NCBI GenBank assembly: GCA_938036315.1
Contig: CALHPK010000006.1
Coordinates: 134,999-198,998 of the forward strand
Direction: 5' to 3'
Length of the DNA stretch: 64,000 nucleotides
Source of the DNA: an uncultured bacterium
GTDB lineage: Bacteria; Calescibacteriota; Calescibacteriia; Calescibacteriales; Calescibacteriaceae
Shown here: positions 43,591-50,733 of the stretch, piece by piece
How positions within the stretch are numbered: the first letter of the stretch is position 1
How the letters are laid out: every line of letters begins with the position of its first letter
The notes under the pieces: model-generated
The model's database searches: none
Seen by the model: only the letters and a program-made list of their open reading frames with translations
Told to the model about the DNA's origin: nothing
Made by a program: the position numbers and the translations under genes

Positions 43591-44784
43591 TTAATATATT
43601 TCAAGTATTCTTTTTGCTATAACCTCTTCTTGTATTTCTGATGTTCCTTCGAAGATTTTGAAGAGTCTGCCATCTCTCCAATATCTTTCTATTTCGTATT
43701 CTTTGGAGTATCCGTATCCGCCAAAAATCTGCATAGCTTCGGATGTGACGTACTCTACCATTTCCGCTGCGTATAATTTAGCCATACCAGCTTCAAGATC
43801 ACACCTTTTTCCTGTATCTTTCATCATACAGGCATAGTATGTAAGCTGTCTTGCAGCTTCTATGTAGGTACCCATTTTTGCAAGCTTTGATCTTATAAGC
43901 TGAAACTCAGCTATTGGTTTTTCGAATTGAATTCTTTCTTTCGCATACTTTACTGCAAGCTCAAATGCTCCTTGAGCAACTCCTATAGCTCTCGCAGCGG
44001 TCTGAATTCTTGCGGATTCATAGGTTTGCATTAGCTGGTAGAAACCTTTACCGGGTTCTATTCCGATCAAGTTCTCATCAGGGACAAAAACATCTTCAAA
44101 GTGTAAAGTCCAGCAGTGCATACCGTGGTATCCGACGGTTTCTATGAGTTCACCGGCTATGTTTGGATGCTTAATTTTTTCATGGGCTTCAGATCTTTCT
44201 TTTTCGACTATGAAGATAGAGAGCCCGAGATGTCTTTTGGGTGGGTTAGGATCGGTTCTTGCCAGGACAACAAGTATATCTGCTCTATTTGCGAAGGTGC
44301 ACCAGGTTTTTGTTCCGCTGAGGATCCAGCCTTTGTCCACCTTTGTTGCTTTGAGTTTAATTCCGGCAGTGTCGCTTCCTGCATTAGGTTCAGTAAATGC
44401 TGCTGCTGCCAAGATTTGACCTTTAGCGAGACCAGGAAGATACTTTTTTTTCTGTTCTTCGGTTCCATTGTTCATAAGTAGGGTTTCTGCTATTATGTTT
44501 CTGGTCATAACACTTCCGACCGATAGCCAGACTCGAGATAGCTCCTCTGCGACGATTGCCATAGCTGTGTAATCCAGCCCGAGCCCTCCCCACTTTTCCG
44601 GAACCAAAATTCCAAAATATCCGAAATCCGACATTTTCTCTATTATATCCCATGGTATCTCCTTGTCCTCTTTATCGTATTTGTGCGCTATTGATCTGAT
44701 TTCCTTTTCTGCAAAGTCTCTGACTTGTTCCCGAATCTCCTCATAAATTTTTGCTTTCTCTTCTGGTATAGCATATTTGTACAT
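43591..44784 (-). CDS. Acyl-CoA dehydrogenase
   Basis: 397 residues, FAD enzyme. AAFTEPNAGSDTAGIKLKATK and WILSGTKTWCTFAN are the family FAD/substrate motifs. IQFEKPIAEFQLI and IFGGYGYSKEYEIERYWRDGRLFKIFEGTSEIQ form the C-terminal signature, with the catalytic Glu in FEGTSE. The length and EGTSEIQ position fit short-chain or medium-chain acyl-CoA dehydrogenases. It lies downstream of nothing obvious on its strand and may share acyl-CoA metabolism with the BKACE and the hydroxyacyl-CoA dehydrogenase. The electron acceptor ETF is not in the window. Confidence 0.92.
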   Translation of the reverse strand: MYKYAIPEEKAKIYEEIREQVRDFAEKEIRSIAHKYDKEDKEIPWDIIEKMSDFGYFGILVPEKWGGLGLDYTAMAIVAEELSRVWLSVGSVMTRNIIAETLLMNNGTEEQKKKYLPGLAKGQILAAAAFTEPNAGSDTAGIKLKATKVDKGWILSGTKTWCTFANRADILVVLARTDPNPPKRHLGLSIFIVEKERSEAHEKIKHPNIAGELIETVGYHGMHCWTLHFEDVFVPDENLIGIEPGKGFYQLMQTYESARIQTAARAIGVAQGAFELAVKYAKERIQFEKPIAEFQLIRSKLAKMGTYIEAARQLTYYACMMKDTGKRCDLEAGMAKLYAAEMVEYVTSEAMQIFGGYGYSKEYEIERYWRDGRLFKIFEGTSEIQEEVIAKRILEIY

Positions 44785-44945
44785 TGTGATTCCCTCCTAT
44801 CTTTGCCTTATAATATTCTTTTATATTCCCCTTGTGTGTTTCAATTTTGCAGTAAAATTAGCACGGGTGCTCATATTTACTAATCGCTGTATAACAGGCA
44901 ATATCATTCAAATAGTTTTATGAATCCAGTTTTATAAATCACTCT

Positions 44946-45026
44946 ACCGATCAATTGTGTCTTCTGAGGAGAAGAACAAACTTATGCTTTAGTCATAGGC
45001 GGACACAAAAGAAGGCTCTTATCGGT
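44946..45026 (+). promoter_or_regulatory. Folded leader upstream of thiC, not TPP-riboswitch-like
   Basis: ACCGAT (44946-44951) pairs with ATCGGT (45021-45026), and TTGTGT (44955-44960) with ACACAA (45003-45008). The latter encloses two hairpins: CTTCT/AGAAG (44961-44965 with 44970-44974) and CTTATG/CATAGG (44981-44986 with 44994-44999, one G-U). The result is a compact three-way junction 71 nt before the thiC ATG. The conserved CUGAGA and ACCUGAU blocks of the thi-box are absent. It may be a novel thiC-associated regulator; covariation data would be needed. Confidence 0.45.
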
Positions 45027-45097
45027 TATAAAAAGATCAAAAAATGAAAAAGATAAAGGAGAAATTATAAAGATATAAAGAATAGGAGGTGAATTAG

Positions 45098-46414
45098 ATG
45101 ACTCAGATGGAAAAAGCTAAAAGAGGAATAGTAACCGATCAGATGCGTTATGTGGCAGAAATTGAAAGAGTGCCAGTAGATGAAGTTAGAGAGGGAGTCG
45201 CTCAGGGTTTGATAGTGATTCCAGCAAATCCTAACCATGCATCATTAGAAAAGTTCTCAGGAATAGGCAAGGGTCTTAGCGTAAAAGTAAATGTAAACCT
45301 TGGCACATCATACGACTATGTTAATCTGGAAGAGGAACTTAGAAAACTGGAAATTTCAATGGAGTATGGAGCGGATACTGTTATGGATCTTTCAACCGGG
45401 GGAGATTTAAGGTCAATTATGACCGAAATAGTATCAAAGTCAAAAATACCTGTCGGAACAGTTCCGATCTATGAAGCTGAGTTTAAGGCTGCGAAGGAGA
45501 AAGGTTCATTTTATAATATGACCGAGGATGATCTTTTTGAAGTGATAGAAGAACAAGCTAAGCGAGGTGTTGACTTTATGACAGTACACTGCGGGGTCAC
45601 TATGGAAGCACTAAGAAAATATAAAGGTTCACAAAGGGTCACAGGTATTGTCTCACGCGGGGGCGGACTTATGGCTGCATGGATGATACACAACGAAAAA
45701 GAAAATCCATTGTATGAGAAATTTGACAGACTCTTGGAGATAGCACGAGAGTACGACATCACGCTAAGTTTAGGAGATGGACTCCGCCCAGGCTCAATAT
45801 CAGACTCAACAGATAGGCCACAAATCCAAGAGCTCATAATCTTGGGGGAACTCTGCGAAAGAGCGAGAAAAGCTGGGGTTCAAGTTATGATAGAAGGACC
45901 TGGGCACATACCATTGAATGAGATTGCGACAAATGTTCAGATAGAAAAGAAATTATGCAATGGAGCTCCTTTTTACATTTTGGGGATGCTTCCGTGTGAC
46001 ACATCTTGTGGATATGATCACATAGCCGGAGCAATAGGGGGAGCTATTGCTGGGTGGTTAGGGGCAGATATGTTGTGCTACATTACACCCTCAGAGCATC
46101 TTGGTCTTCCATCTGTAGAACATGTTAAAGAAGGACTTATCGCCTTCAAAATTGCGGCGCACATAGCCGATATTGCTCGGGGAAATAAAAATGCTATCCA
46201 AAGAAACTTGGAGATGTCCAAAGCAAGATATAACCTTGATTGGGAGATGCAGTTTGAACTTGCTCTCTTCCCGGCAGAAGCTCGCAAAATATTCGATGAG
46301 AGAAAATCTAAAACTAAAGCATGCTCAATGTGTGGTCCATTCTGTCCCATGAATTTAGTTGAAAAGACCCTGAAAAGCCAGAATTATAATATAAAAGTTG
46401 CCCACATTCACTAA
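45098..46414 (+). CDS. thiC: Phosphomethylpyrimidine (HMP-P) synthase
   Basis: 438 residues, radical SAM enzyme converting aminoimidazole ribotide to HMP phosphate for thiamine. MDLSTGGDLRSI, VPIYEA, FMTVHCGVT, SLGDGLRPGSISDSTD and EGPGHIPLNEI are ThiC core motifs. The unusual C-terminal cluster motif CSMCGPFCPM (CX2CX4C) is intact. AGGAGGTG lies upstream. The protein lacks the long N-terminal extension of proteobacterial ThiC and matches the short form. The leader carries a structured element. Confidence 0.95.
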   Translation: MTQMEKAKRGIVTDQMRYVAEIERVPVDEVREGVAQGLIVIPANPNHASLEKFSGIGKGLSVKVNVNLGTSYDYVNLEEELRKLEISMEYGADTVMDLSTGGDLRSIMTEIVSKSKIPVGTVPIYEAEFKAAKEKGSFYNMTEDDLFEVIEEQAKRGVDFMTVHCGVTMEALRKYKGSQRVTGIVSRGGGLMAAWMIHNEKENPLYEKFDRLLEIAREYDITLSLGDGLRPGSISDSTDRPQIQELIILGELCERARKAGVQVMIEGPGHIPLNEIATNVQIEKKLCNGAPFYILGMLPCDTSCGYDHIAGAIGGAIAGWLGADMLCYITPSEHLGLPSVEHVKEGLIAFKIAAHIADIARGNKNAIQRNLEMSKARYNLDWEMQFELALFPAEARKIFDERKSKTKACSMCGPFCPMNLVEKTLKSQNYNIKVAHIH

Positions 46415-46451
46415 ATTCACTAATCGCCTACTTTTTAAGCTACTTTTTAAG
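46406..46451. repeat. Two consecutive tandem duplications at the thiC stop codon
   Basis: ATTCACTAA is repeated exactly at 46406-46414 and 46415-46423; the first copy contains the stop codon. CTACTTTTTAAG is then repeated exactly at 46428-46439 and 46440-46451, running into the end of the convergent OsmC gene (which stops at 46447). Confidence 0.8.
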
Positions 46452-46956
46452 AGTTCCTTACTTCAATATCAACAGGTATCGGATTAGTTATACAGAATAT
46501 AGCTGGACATCTTTCCATGGCGAGTTTCTTTGCTTTTTGGATATCTCCTTTACCTTTAACATTTAGGATGATTTTAATCTTTTCTGTTATTGGAGCATTT
46601 GAGATTCCAAATGTTCTCTCAAGATTGATGTTATTTTCAATGATCCCGGAGAGTTCTTCCACTTCAATTCCTTCTTCTGCACAGATTGAAGCAAAAGTTC
46701 CGATAAAGCAAGATAACATACCAACAAGGCAAAGCTGAACTGGGCTGACAGAAGCTCCTTTTCCTCCCATAAAAGGGGGAGAATCGATATCTATTTTGAA
46801 CTGCCCTTGAGGTGTTTCCAATACTGAACTCATTTGAGGTTTAGATTCGTCCGCATTCCATTTAACCTCAACTTTCATTAGCTTCCTAAACTGATTTGTA
46901 TCTTTCCTCCCACTCTCGACAAATGTCTTTATAGCTTCAATATTTACATTCTTCAT
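46447..46956 (-). CDS. OsmC/Ohr family protein
   Basis: 169 residues from ATG 46956 (MKNVNIEAIKTFVESG); a TTG 26 codons upstream is less likely. SPVQLCLVGMLSCFIGTFASICAEEGIEVEEL contains the first reactive Cys region, and MERCPAIFCITNPIPVDIEV the second. The OsmC fold reduces organic hydroperoxides, though many members have other or unknown roles. It is convergent with thiC and divergent from the CDF transporter gene. Confidence 0.82.
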   Translation of the reverse strand: MKNVNIEAIKTFVESGRKDTNQFRKLMKVEVKWNADESKPQMSSVLETPQGQFKIDIDSPPFMGGKGASVSPVQLCLVGMLSCFIGTFASICAEEGIEVEELSGIIENNINLERTFGISNAPITEKIKIILNVKGKGDIQKAKKLAMERCPAIFCITNPIPVDIEVRNS

Positions 46957-47068
46957 ATGCAGAAATAGTAATGCATGTAGTCTATGAAAATCAGATTTTG
47001 CGAAAGTCGGTATCAAGAAATGATTCAGATGCAATCTTATCGACAGGCAATATATCTAATATTTTCTG

Positions 47069-47893
47069 ATGGTTCTGGTTACTATAATTTATCTGCTATC
47101 AACAGTTCTGAAGATTTTCTGGGGCATAAAAGATAATAATCTGAGCATGCTTTCTGATGGACTAGATTCTGTCAAAAACGTGGTTACTCTCTCCACTTCC
47201 TATATTTTCTTCAGGGTTTCTCAACAAAGAGCCGATATTACTCATCATTTTGGGCACGGCAAGTATGATATCTTTGGGGCAGTCATAATAGGAGCTTTTC
47301 AGATTTTTTTTGCAGGGATAACAATTACCGCTTCAATATTAAAATTTGGAGAATCACCCCTTGAAACTTCTCTTCTCCACTCTGTTATTTCTTTTGTTAT
47401 TATGGTTGTAGTGGTTCTATCGGTCTTTTATTTTGCAAGAAAGTATAAATCTGAGGCGTTAAAGGCTGAAATTTGGCATGAGCTTTCTGATCTGGTTCAA
47501 AGCCTTTTAGTGATTCTTTCAACTTTTTTGTCTATAAGATATTTCCCCTATATTAATTCGTTCTTTGCTATGTCAGTTTCGGTGATTCTTCTTATAGGTG
47601 GGATAAGGGCTATACTGTTGATCGAAAAGTTTCTTCTTGATAAAGCACCTCCTGCAGTGGTGACATCAGTTATAAGTAAAGTGAATATGGAGAAAGTGAG
47701 CATAAAGGATGTGAAATCGCTTGTCTCAGGAAAAAATAAGGTGAGGATTGAACTGACGATAGGAATCGACGGGGAGATGCAACTGGGTCAAGCACATAAA
47801 TTGGGACATGAGATTGAAAGTGAGATAGTGGAAAGACTGAGAAATATTGGATGGATTGTAGAAAACTTTGTAATTCACATAGAACCTAAATAA
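47069..47893 (+). CDS. Cation diffusion facilitator (CDF) efflux protein
   Basis: 274 residues. LSMLSDGLDSVKNVVTLSTSYIF is the TM2 motif with the Asp pair, HHFGHGKYDIFGAVIIGAFQ is the TM3-4 loop signature, and EIWHELSDLVQSL is the TM5 HxxxD metal site. A cytoplasmic ferredoxin-like domain follows from about residue 195, ending in VENFVIHIEPK. It exports Zn, Mn, Fe or similar; the DGLDS site does not settle which. An in-frame TAA at 47057-47059 fixes the N-terminus, which is short by about 10 residues relative to typical CDF proteins. Confidence 0.88.
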   Translation: MVLVTIIYLLSTVLKIFWGIKDNNLSMLSDGLDSVKNVVTLSTSYIFFRVSQQRADITHHFGHGKYDIFGAVIIGAFQIFFAGITITASILKFGESPLETSLLHSVISFVIMVVVVLSVFYFARKYKSEALKAEIWHELSDLVQSLLVILSTFLSIRYFPYINSFFAMSVSVILLIGGIRAILLIEKFLLDKAPPAVVTSVISKVNMEKVSIKDVKSLVSGKNKVRIELTIGIDGEMQLGQAHKLGHEIESEIVERLRNIGWIVENFVIHIEPK

Positions 47894-47971
47894 TTCTCTG
47901 ATCTTTTCTCATCTTACTTTTCATTTTCCTGAAGACCTGATTTGTTTATTGAGGTTATTTGGGCAGAAAAA

Positions 47972-48469
47972 TTAGCCTGGTGGCCATCTCATTTGTCTTC
48001 CTCCCATAACGTGAAAGTGAAGATGATAAACTGATTGTCCACCTTGGGGATTAGTGTTTACTACTATTCTGAATCCCTTTTCCGATATTCCGGTCTGCCT
48101 TGCAACTTTATTGCAGGCATCTATAAGCTCGAAAACCAAGTTTTTGTCCTCTTCCGAGATATCCAAAATTGTAGATATGTGCTTTTTGGGAATGACAAGA
48201 ATATGTACTGGAGACTGTGGGTTTATATCATAAAAAGCTAAAACACTATCATTTTCGTAGATTTTGTTTGAGCTGATATCCCCTTTTACTATTCTGCAGA
48301 AAATACAGTTTCCTTGCATAGCTTTTATAAGGTTAAGAGCTTTTGTAACAATTTTCCAAAATAATGGATTATTCCTGAAGAGAAGAAAAATAATCTTTCT
48401 GAAAGTGTTTTTGTGATAAAAATTCAAGACCTCATCTTTAATTTTTTCGAAACTGAATATAGGCTTCAT
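47972..48469 (-). CDS. HIT (histidine triad) family protein, possible N-terminal extension
   Basis: 165 residues as called. NCIFCRIVKGDISSNKIYEND begins the HIT domain and VYHLHFHVMGGRQMRWPPG holds the HxHxH catalytic triad near the C-terminus. HIT/HinT proteins hydrolyse nucleoside phosphoramidates or AMP conjugates. The family normally starts just before CIFC; here ATG 48319 would give that form (115 residues). The ORF is open for 50 further codons to ATG 48469, encoding a basic, hydrophobic stretch (FRKIIFLLFRNNPLFW) that could be a membrane anchor. Neither start has a clear Shine-Dalgarno. Confidence 0.85.
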   Translation of the reverse strand: MKPIFSFEKIKDEVLNFYHKNTFRKIIFLLFRNNPLFWKIVTKALNLIKAMQGNCIFCRIVKGDISSNKIYENDSVLAFYDINPQSPVHILVIPKKHISTILDISEEDKNLVFELIDACNKVARQTGISEKGFRIVVNTNPQGGQSVYHLHFHVMGGRQMRWPPG

Positions 48470-48544
48470 CTATTTCAATAATTTTTCTCAGAAAAATAAA
48501 GAAAAGTGAAAAAGTTATTAAAATAAATATAGATAGATAGTGAG

Positions 48545-49222
48545 ATGAAAAAGATAGTGACAGAGAATGTGATTCCTTTGTTTTTGATATCTAATTCTAT
48601 TTTGTTACCCAAGGTAAGGAGTCCATTTATAGTAATTGATGAAAGATACAAGAGGCTTATTGCGGATTCGATGAATTTTTCGAATTTGATTGGAGTGTTT
48701 TCAGTGAGAAGAGCAGAAGTAAGCAAAAAAGAAGGGATTGATATATATCCGGTTGGGTGTGCTGGGAAGGTGGTATCATTTTCAGAGGCAGCGGAGAATG
48801 TATATAGTGTCCTTATTCAGGGAGTTTTTAGAGCAAAGCTTATTGAGATCATAAGCGATGAGCCATATAGTAAGGTTAGGTTTGAAATACTTCCAGATAT
48901 TCTCCCACCGCCAAATATTCAGGAGAGTCTGAAGAGGGAAATAATAGAGAAATCATCAATCTACCTTTCAAAGATAGGGGAGAGTAGGGAAAGATTGATG
49001 GAAATAGTTAAAATAGCTTCAGCTATGCCGTTTGATGAAGTTGTCAATTGGGCAATATTTCTCCACCCGCTAAAGTTTGCAGTAAAGCTAGAGCTACTTA
49101 AAGAAGATGACTTGGAATCAAGGGCTACACAATTTATCAGAGAAGTGGAGAAAGATATAAGCTATCTTGAAATTGTAGAGAAATACAGACCTTTGAAACC
49201 ATCTGATCCAAACGTCAATTAA
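48545..49222 (+). CDS. LON-substrate-binding-domain protein
   Basis: 225 residues. ENVIPLFLISNSILLPKVRSPFIV opens a LON N-terminal domain (PF02190), and GCAGKVVSFSEAAENVYSVLIQGVFRAKLIEI is the second conserved block. Helices follow to DYLEIVEK-like end. No AAA+ ATPase or protease domain is attached. Standalone LON domains occur widely and are thought to bind peptides or act as adaptors; the precise role is unknown. It is divergent from the HIT gene. Confidence 0.8.
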   Translation: MKKIVTENVIPLFLISNSILLPKVRSPFIVIDERYKRLIADSMNFSNLIGVFSVRRAEVSKKEGIDIYPVGCAGKVVSFSEAAENVYSVLIQGVFRAKLIEIISDEPYSKVRFEILPDILPPPNIQESLKREIIEKSSIYLSKIGESRERLMEIVKIASAMPFDEVVNWAIFLHPLKFAVKLELLKEDDLESRATQFIREVEKDISYLEIVEKYRPLKPSDPNVN

Positions 49223-49323
49223 TTGTTTCTGTCTGATTGATTATTTTCACTTAACTCTGTTAGGGATGATTCATCTATCCACTATCTGTTTATAGCTTTT
49301 TGTATCATTTCTTTGCATTTTGT

Positions 49324-50574
49324 TTAGCTTCTCAGAGCTGCTATTCCGGGCAATTCTTTTCCTTCGAGTATTTCTATGAAAGCACCACCGCCTGTGGATA
49401 TGTATGAAATTCTGTGTTGTTCTCCCATTTTTGAGACTGCCACATCTGTATCTCCTCCTCCTACAACAGTGAAAGCGGTAGAATTTGCAAGGATTGAGAC
49501 CATAGAGTAAGTTCCTTTTGAAAACTGTTCCTTTTCAAATACACCCATTGGACCATTCCAAATAATGGTTCGCGCATCCTTGAGTACTTCTGAAAATAGC
49601 ACTATTGTAGCAGGACCTATATCAAATCCAGCATAATCGGGTGGGATTTCTTGGACTGGCACAACCTTTTCTTCGTCTCCATCAATAGATCTTGCGACCA
49701 CACAGTCCACTGGAAGATAGAGCTTTATTCCTTTTCTTTTAGCTTCATCAAGTATTACTTTAGCGGTTTCGATGTAATCCTGCTCGACTATGGATTTACC
49801 TACCTTTATTCCTTGAGCTTCAAGAAAGGTAAAGGCCATAGCACCGCCGATCAGAAGTTTGTCAACTAAATTCAGAAGATTTCTCAATGCTCCGATTTTG
49901 TCTGAAACTTTGACTCCACCGACTATTGCGGCAAAAGGCTTTCGAGGATTTTCAAAAATTCGCTCCATAGCTAGTAACTCTTTTTTCATAAGGATTCCTG
50001 CGAATCTATCTTTTTTATCAAAGAGCTTTGCGAGAGAGTGAACAGAAGCATGTTTTCTGTGAGATACAGCAAAGGCATCATTCACATATATATTCGCTCC
50101 AGTGGAGTCCTTTATGAGCTTTGCGAAGTTAATGTCATCCTTTGTTTCTCCTTCATGGAATCTCACGTTTTCAAGCAGAATAATTTCATAATCTGACTTT
50201 ACAGCATTTTTGACTTTTTCTCCTATGCAATCATCAACAAACAGGACCTCTTTTTCAAGAAGACGAGAAAGTCTTTTTGACACGATTGAGAGAGAAAGTT
50301 CTTGAACAATCTTACCCTTTGGTCTTCCCATATGAGAGAGTAAGATTACCTTACACCTTTCGTCAAGAAGATGGTTTATCGTGGGAAGTACAGCCCTTAT
50401 TCTCCTGTCATCTATTATTTGACCTGTCTCATCTTTTGGGACGTTGAAGTCAACTCTAACCAGAGCTATTTTCTCTCTTATGTTGTTCTCATCAATAAAT
50501 CTGATGCCTTCGGCGAGTTTTGGCTTTGCCTTATGTGAATCTGATTCAGATTGATCCTCATCAAATTTTTCCAT
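49324..50574 (-). CDS. pgk: Phosphoglycerate kinase
   Basis: 416 residues, glycolytic transfer of phosphate from 1,3-bisphosphoglycerate to ADP. ALVRVDFNVP is the N-terminal substrate motif. ILLSHMGRPKG, LLENVRFHEGE and FVNDAFAVSHRKHASVHSLA follow (catalytic Arg/His). The nucleotide site is AAIVGGVKVSDKIGALRNLL, and GPATIVLF, WNGPMGVFE, GGGDTDVAV and STGGGAFIEILEGKELPGI complete it. A 23-residue Asp/Ser-rich N-terminal extension precedes the normal start. No gap is adjacent. Confidence 0.96.
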   Translation of the reverse strand: MEKFDEDQSESDSHKAKPKLAEGIRFIDENNIREKIALVRVDFNVPKDETGQIIDDRRIRAVLPTINHLLDERCKVILLSHMGRPKGKIVQELSLSIVSKRLSRLLEKEVLFVDDCIGEKVKNAVKSDYEIILLENVRFHEGETKDDINFAKLIKDSTGANIYVNDAFAVSHRKHASVHSLAKLFDKKDRFAGILMKKELLAMERIFENPRKPFAAIVGGVKVSDKIGALRNLLNLVDKLLIGGAMAFTFLEAQGIKVGKSIVEQDYIETAKVILDEAKRKGIKLYLPVDCVVARSIDGDEEKVVPVQEIPPDYAGFDIGPATIVLFSEVLKDARTIIWNGPMGVFEKEQFSKGTYSMVSILANSTAFTVVGGGDTDVAVSKMGEQHRISYISTGGGAFIEILEGKELPGIAALRS

Positions 50575-50639
50575 ACAGAAATAATAAGAAATAGAAAAAT
50601 GATAAAAAATTTTTCAGAAAAATCTGACAAAAGGTCTTT

Positions 50640-50667
50640 TTGTGCATTGATGTTTGTGTATTGATGT
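50640..50667. repeat. 14-nt tandem duplication upstream of pgk
   Basis: TTGTGCATTGATGT (50640-50653) is followed by TTGTGTATTGATGT (50654-50667), 13 of 14 identical. It lies about 65-95 nt upstream of the pgk start codon. Confidence 0.65.
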
Positions 50668-50733
50668 ACCACGCCGGCATCATCGGGGAGTTGTGCAAAG
50701 TTCTCGCATCAGGTTTAGAAGTAGAAAAAGTAT

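Noticed and set aside
44946-45097. TPP riboswitch upstream of thiC
   Set aside because: The CTGAGG and ATGCTTTAG stretches do not match the conserved CUGAGA and ACCUGAU segments in the right order.
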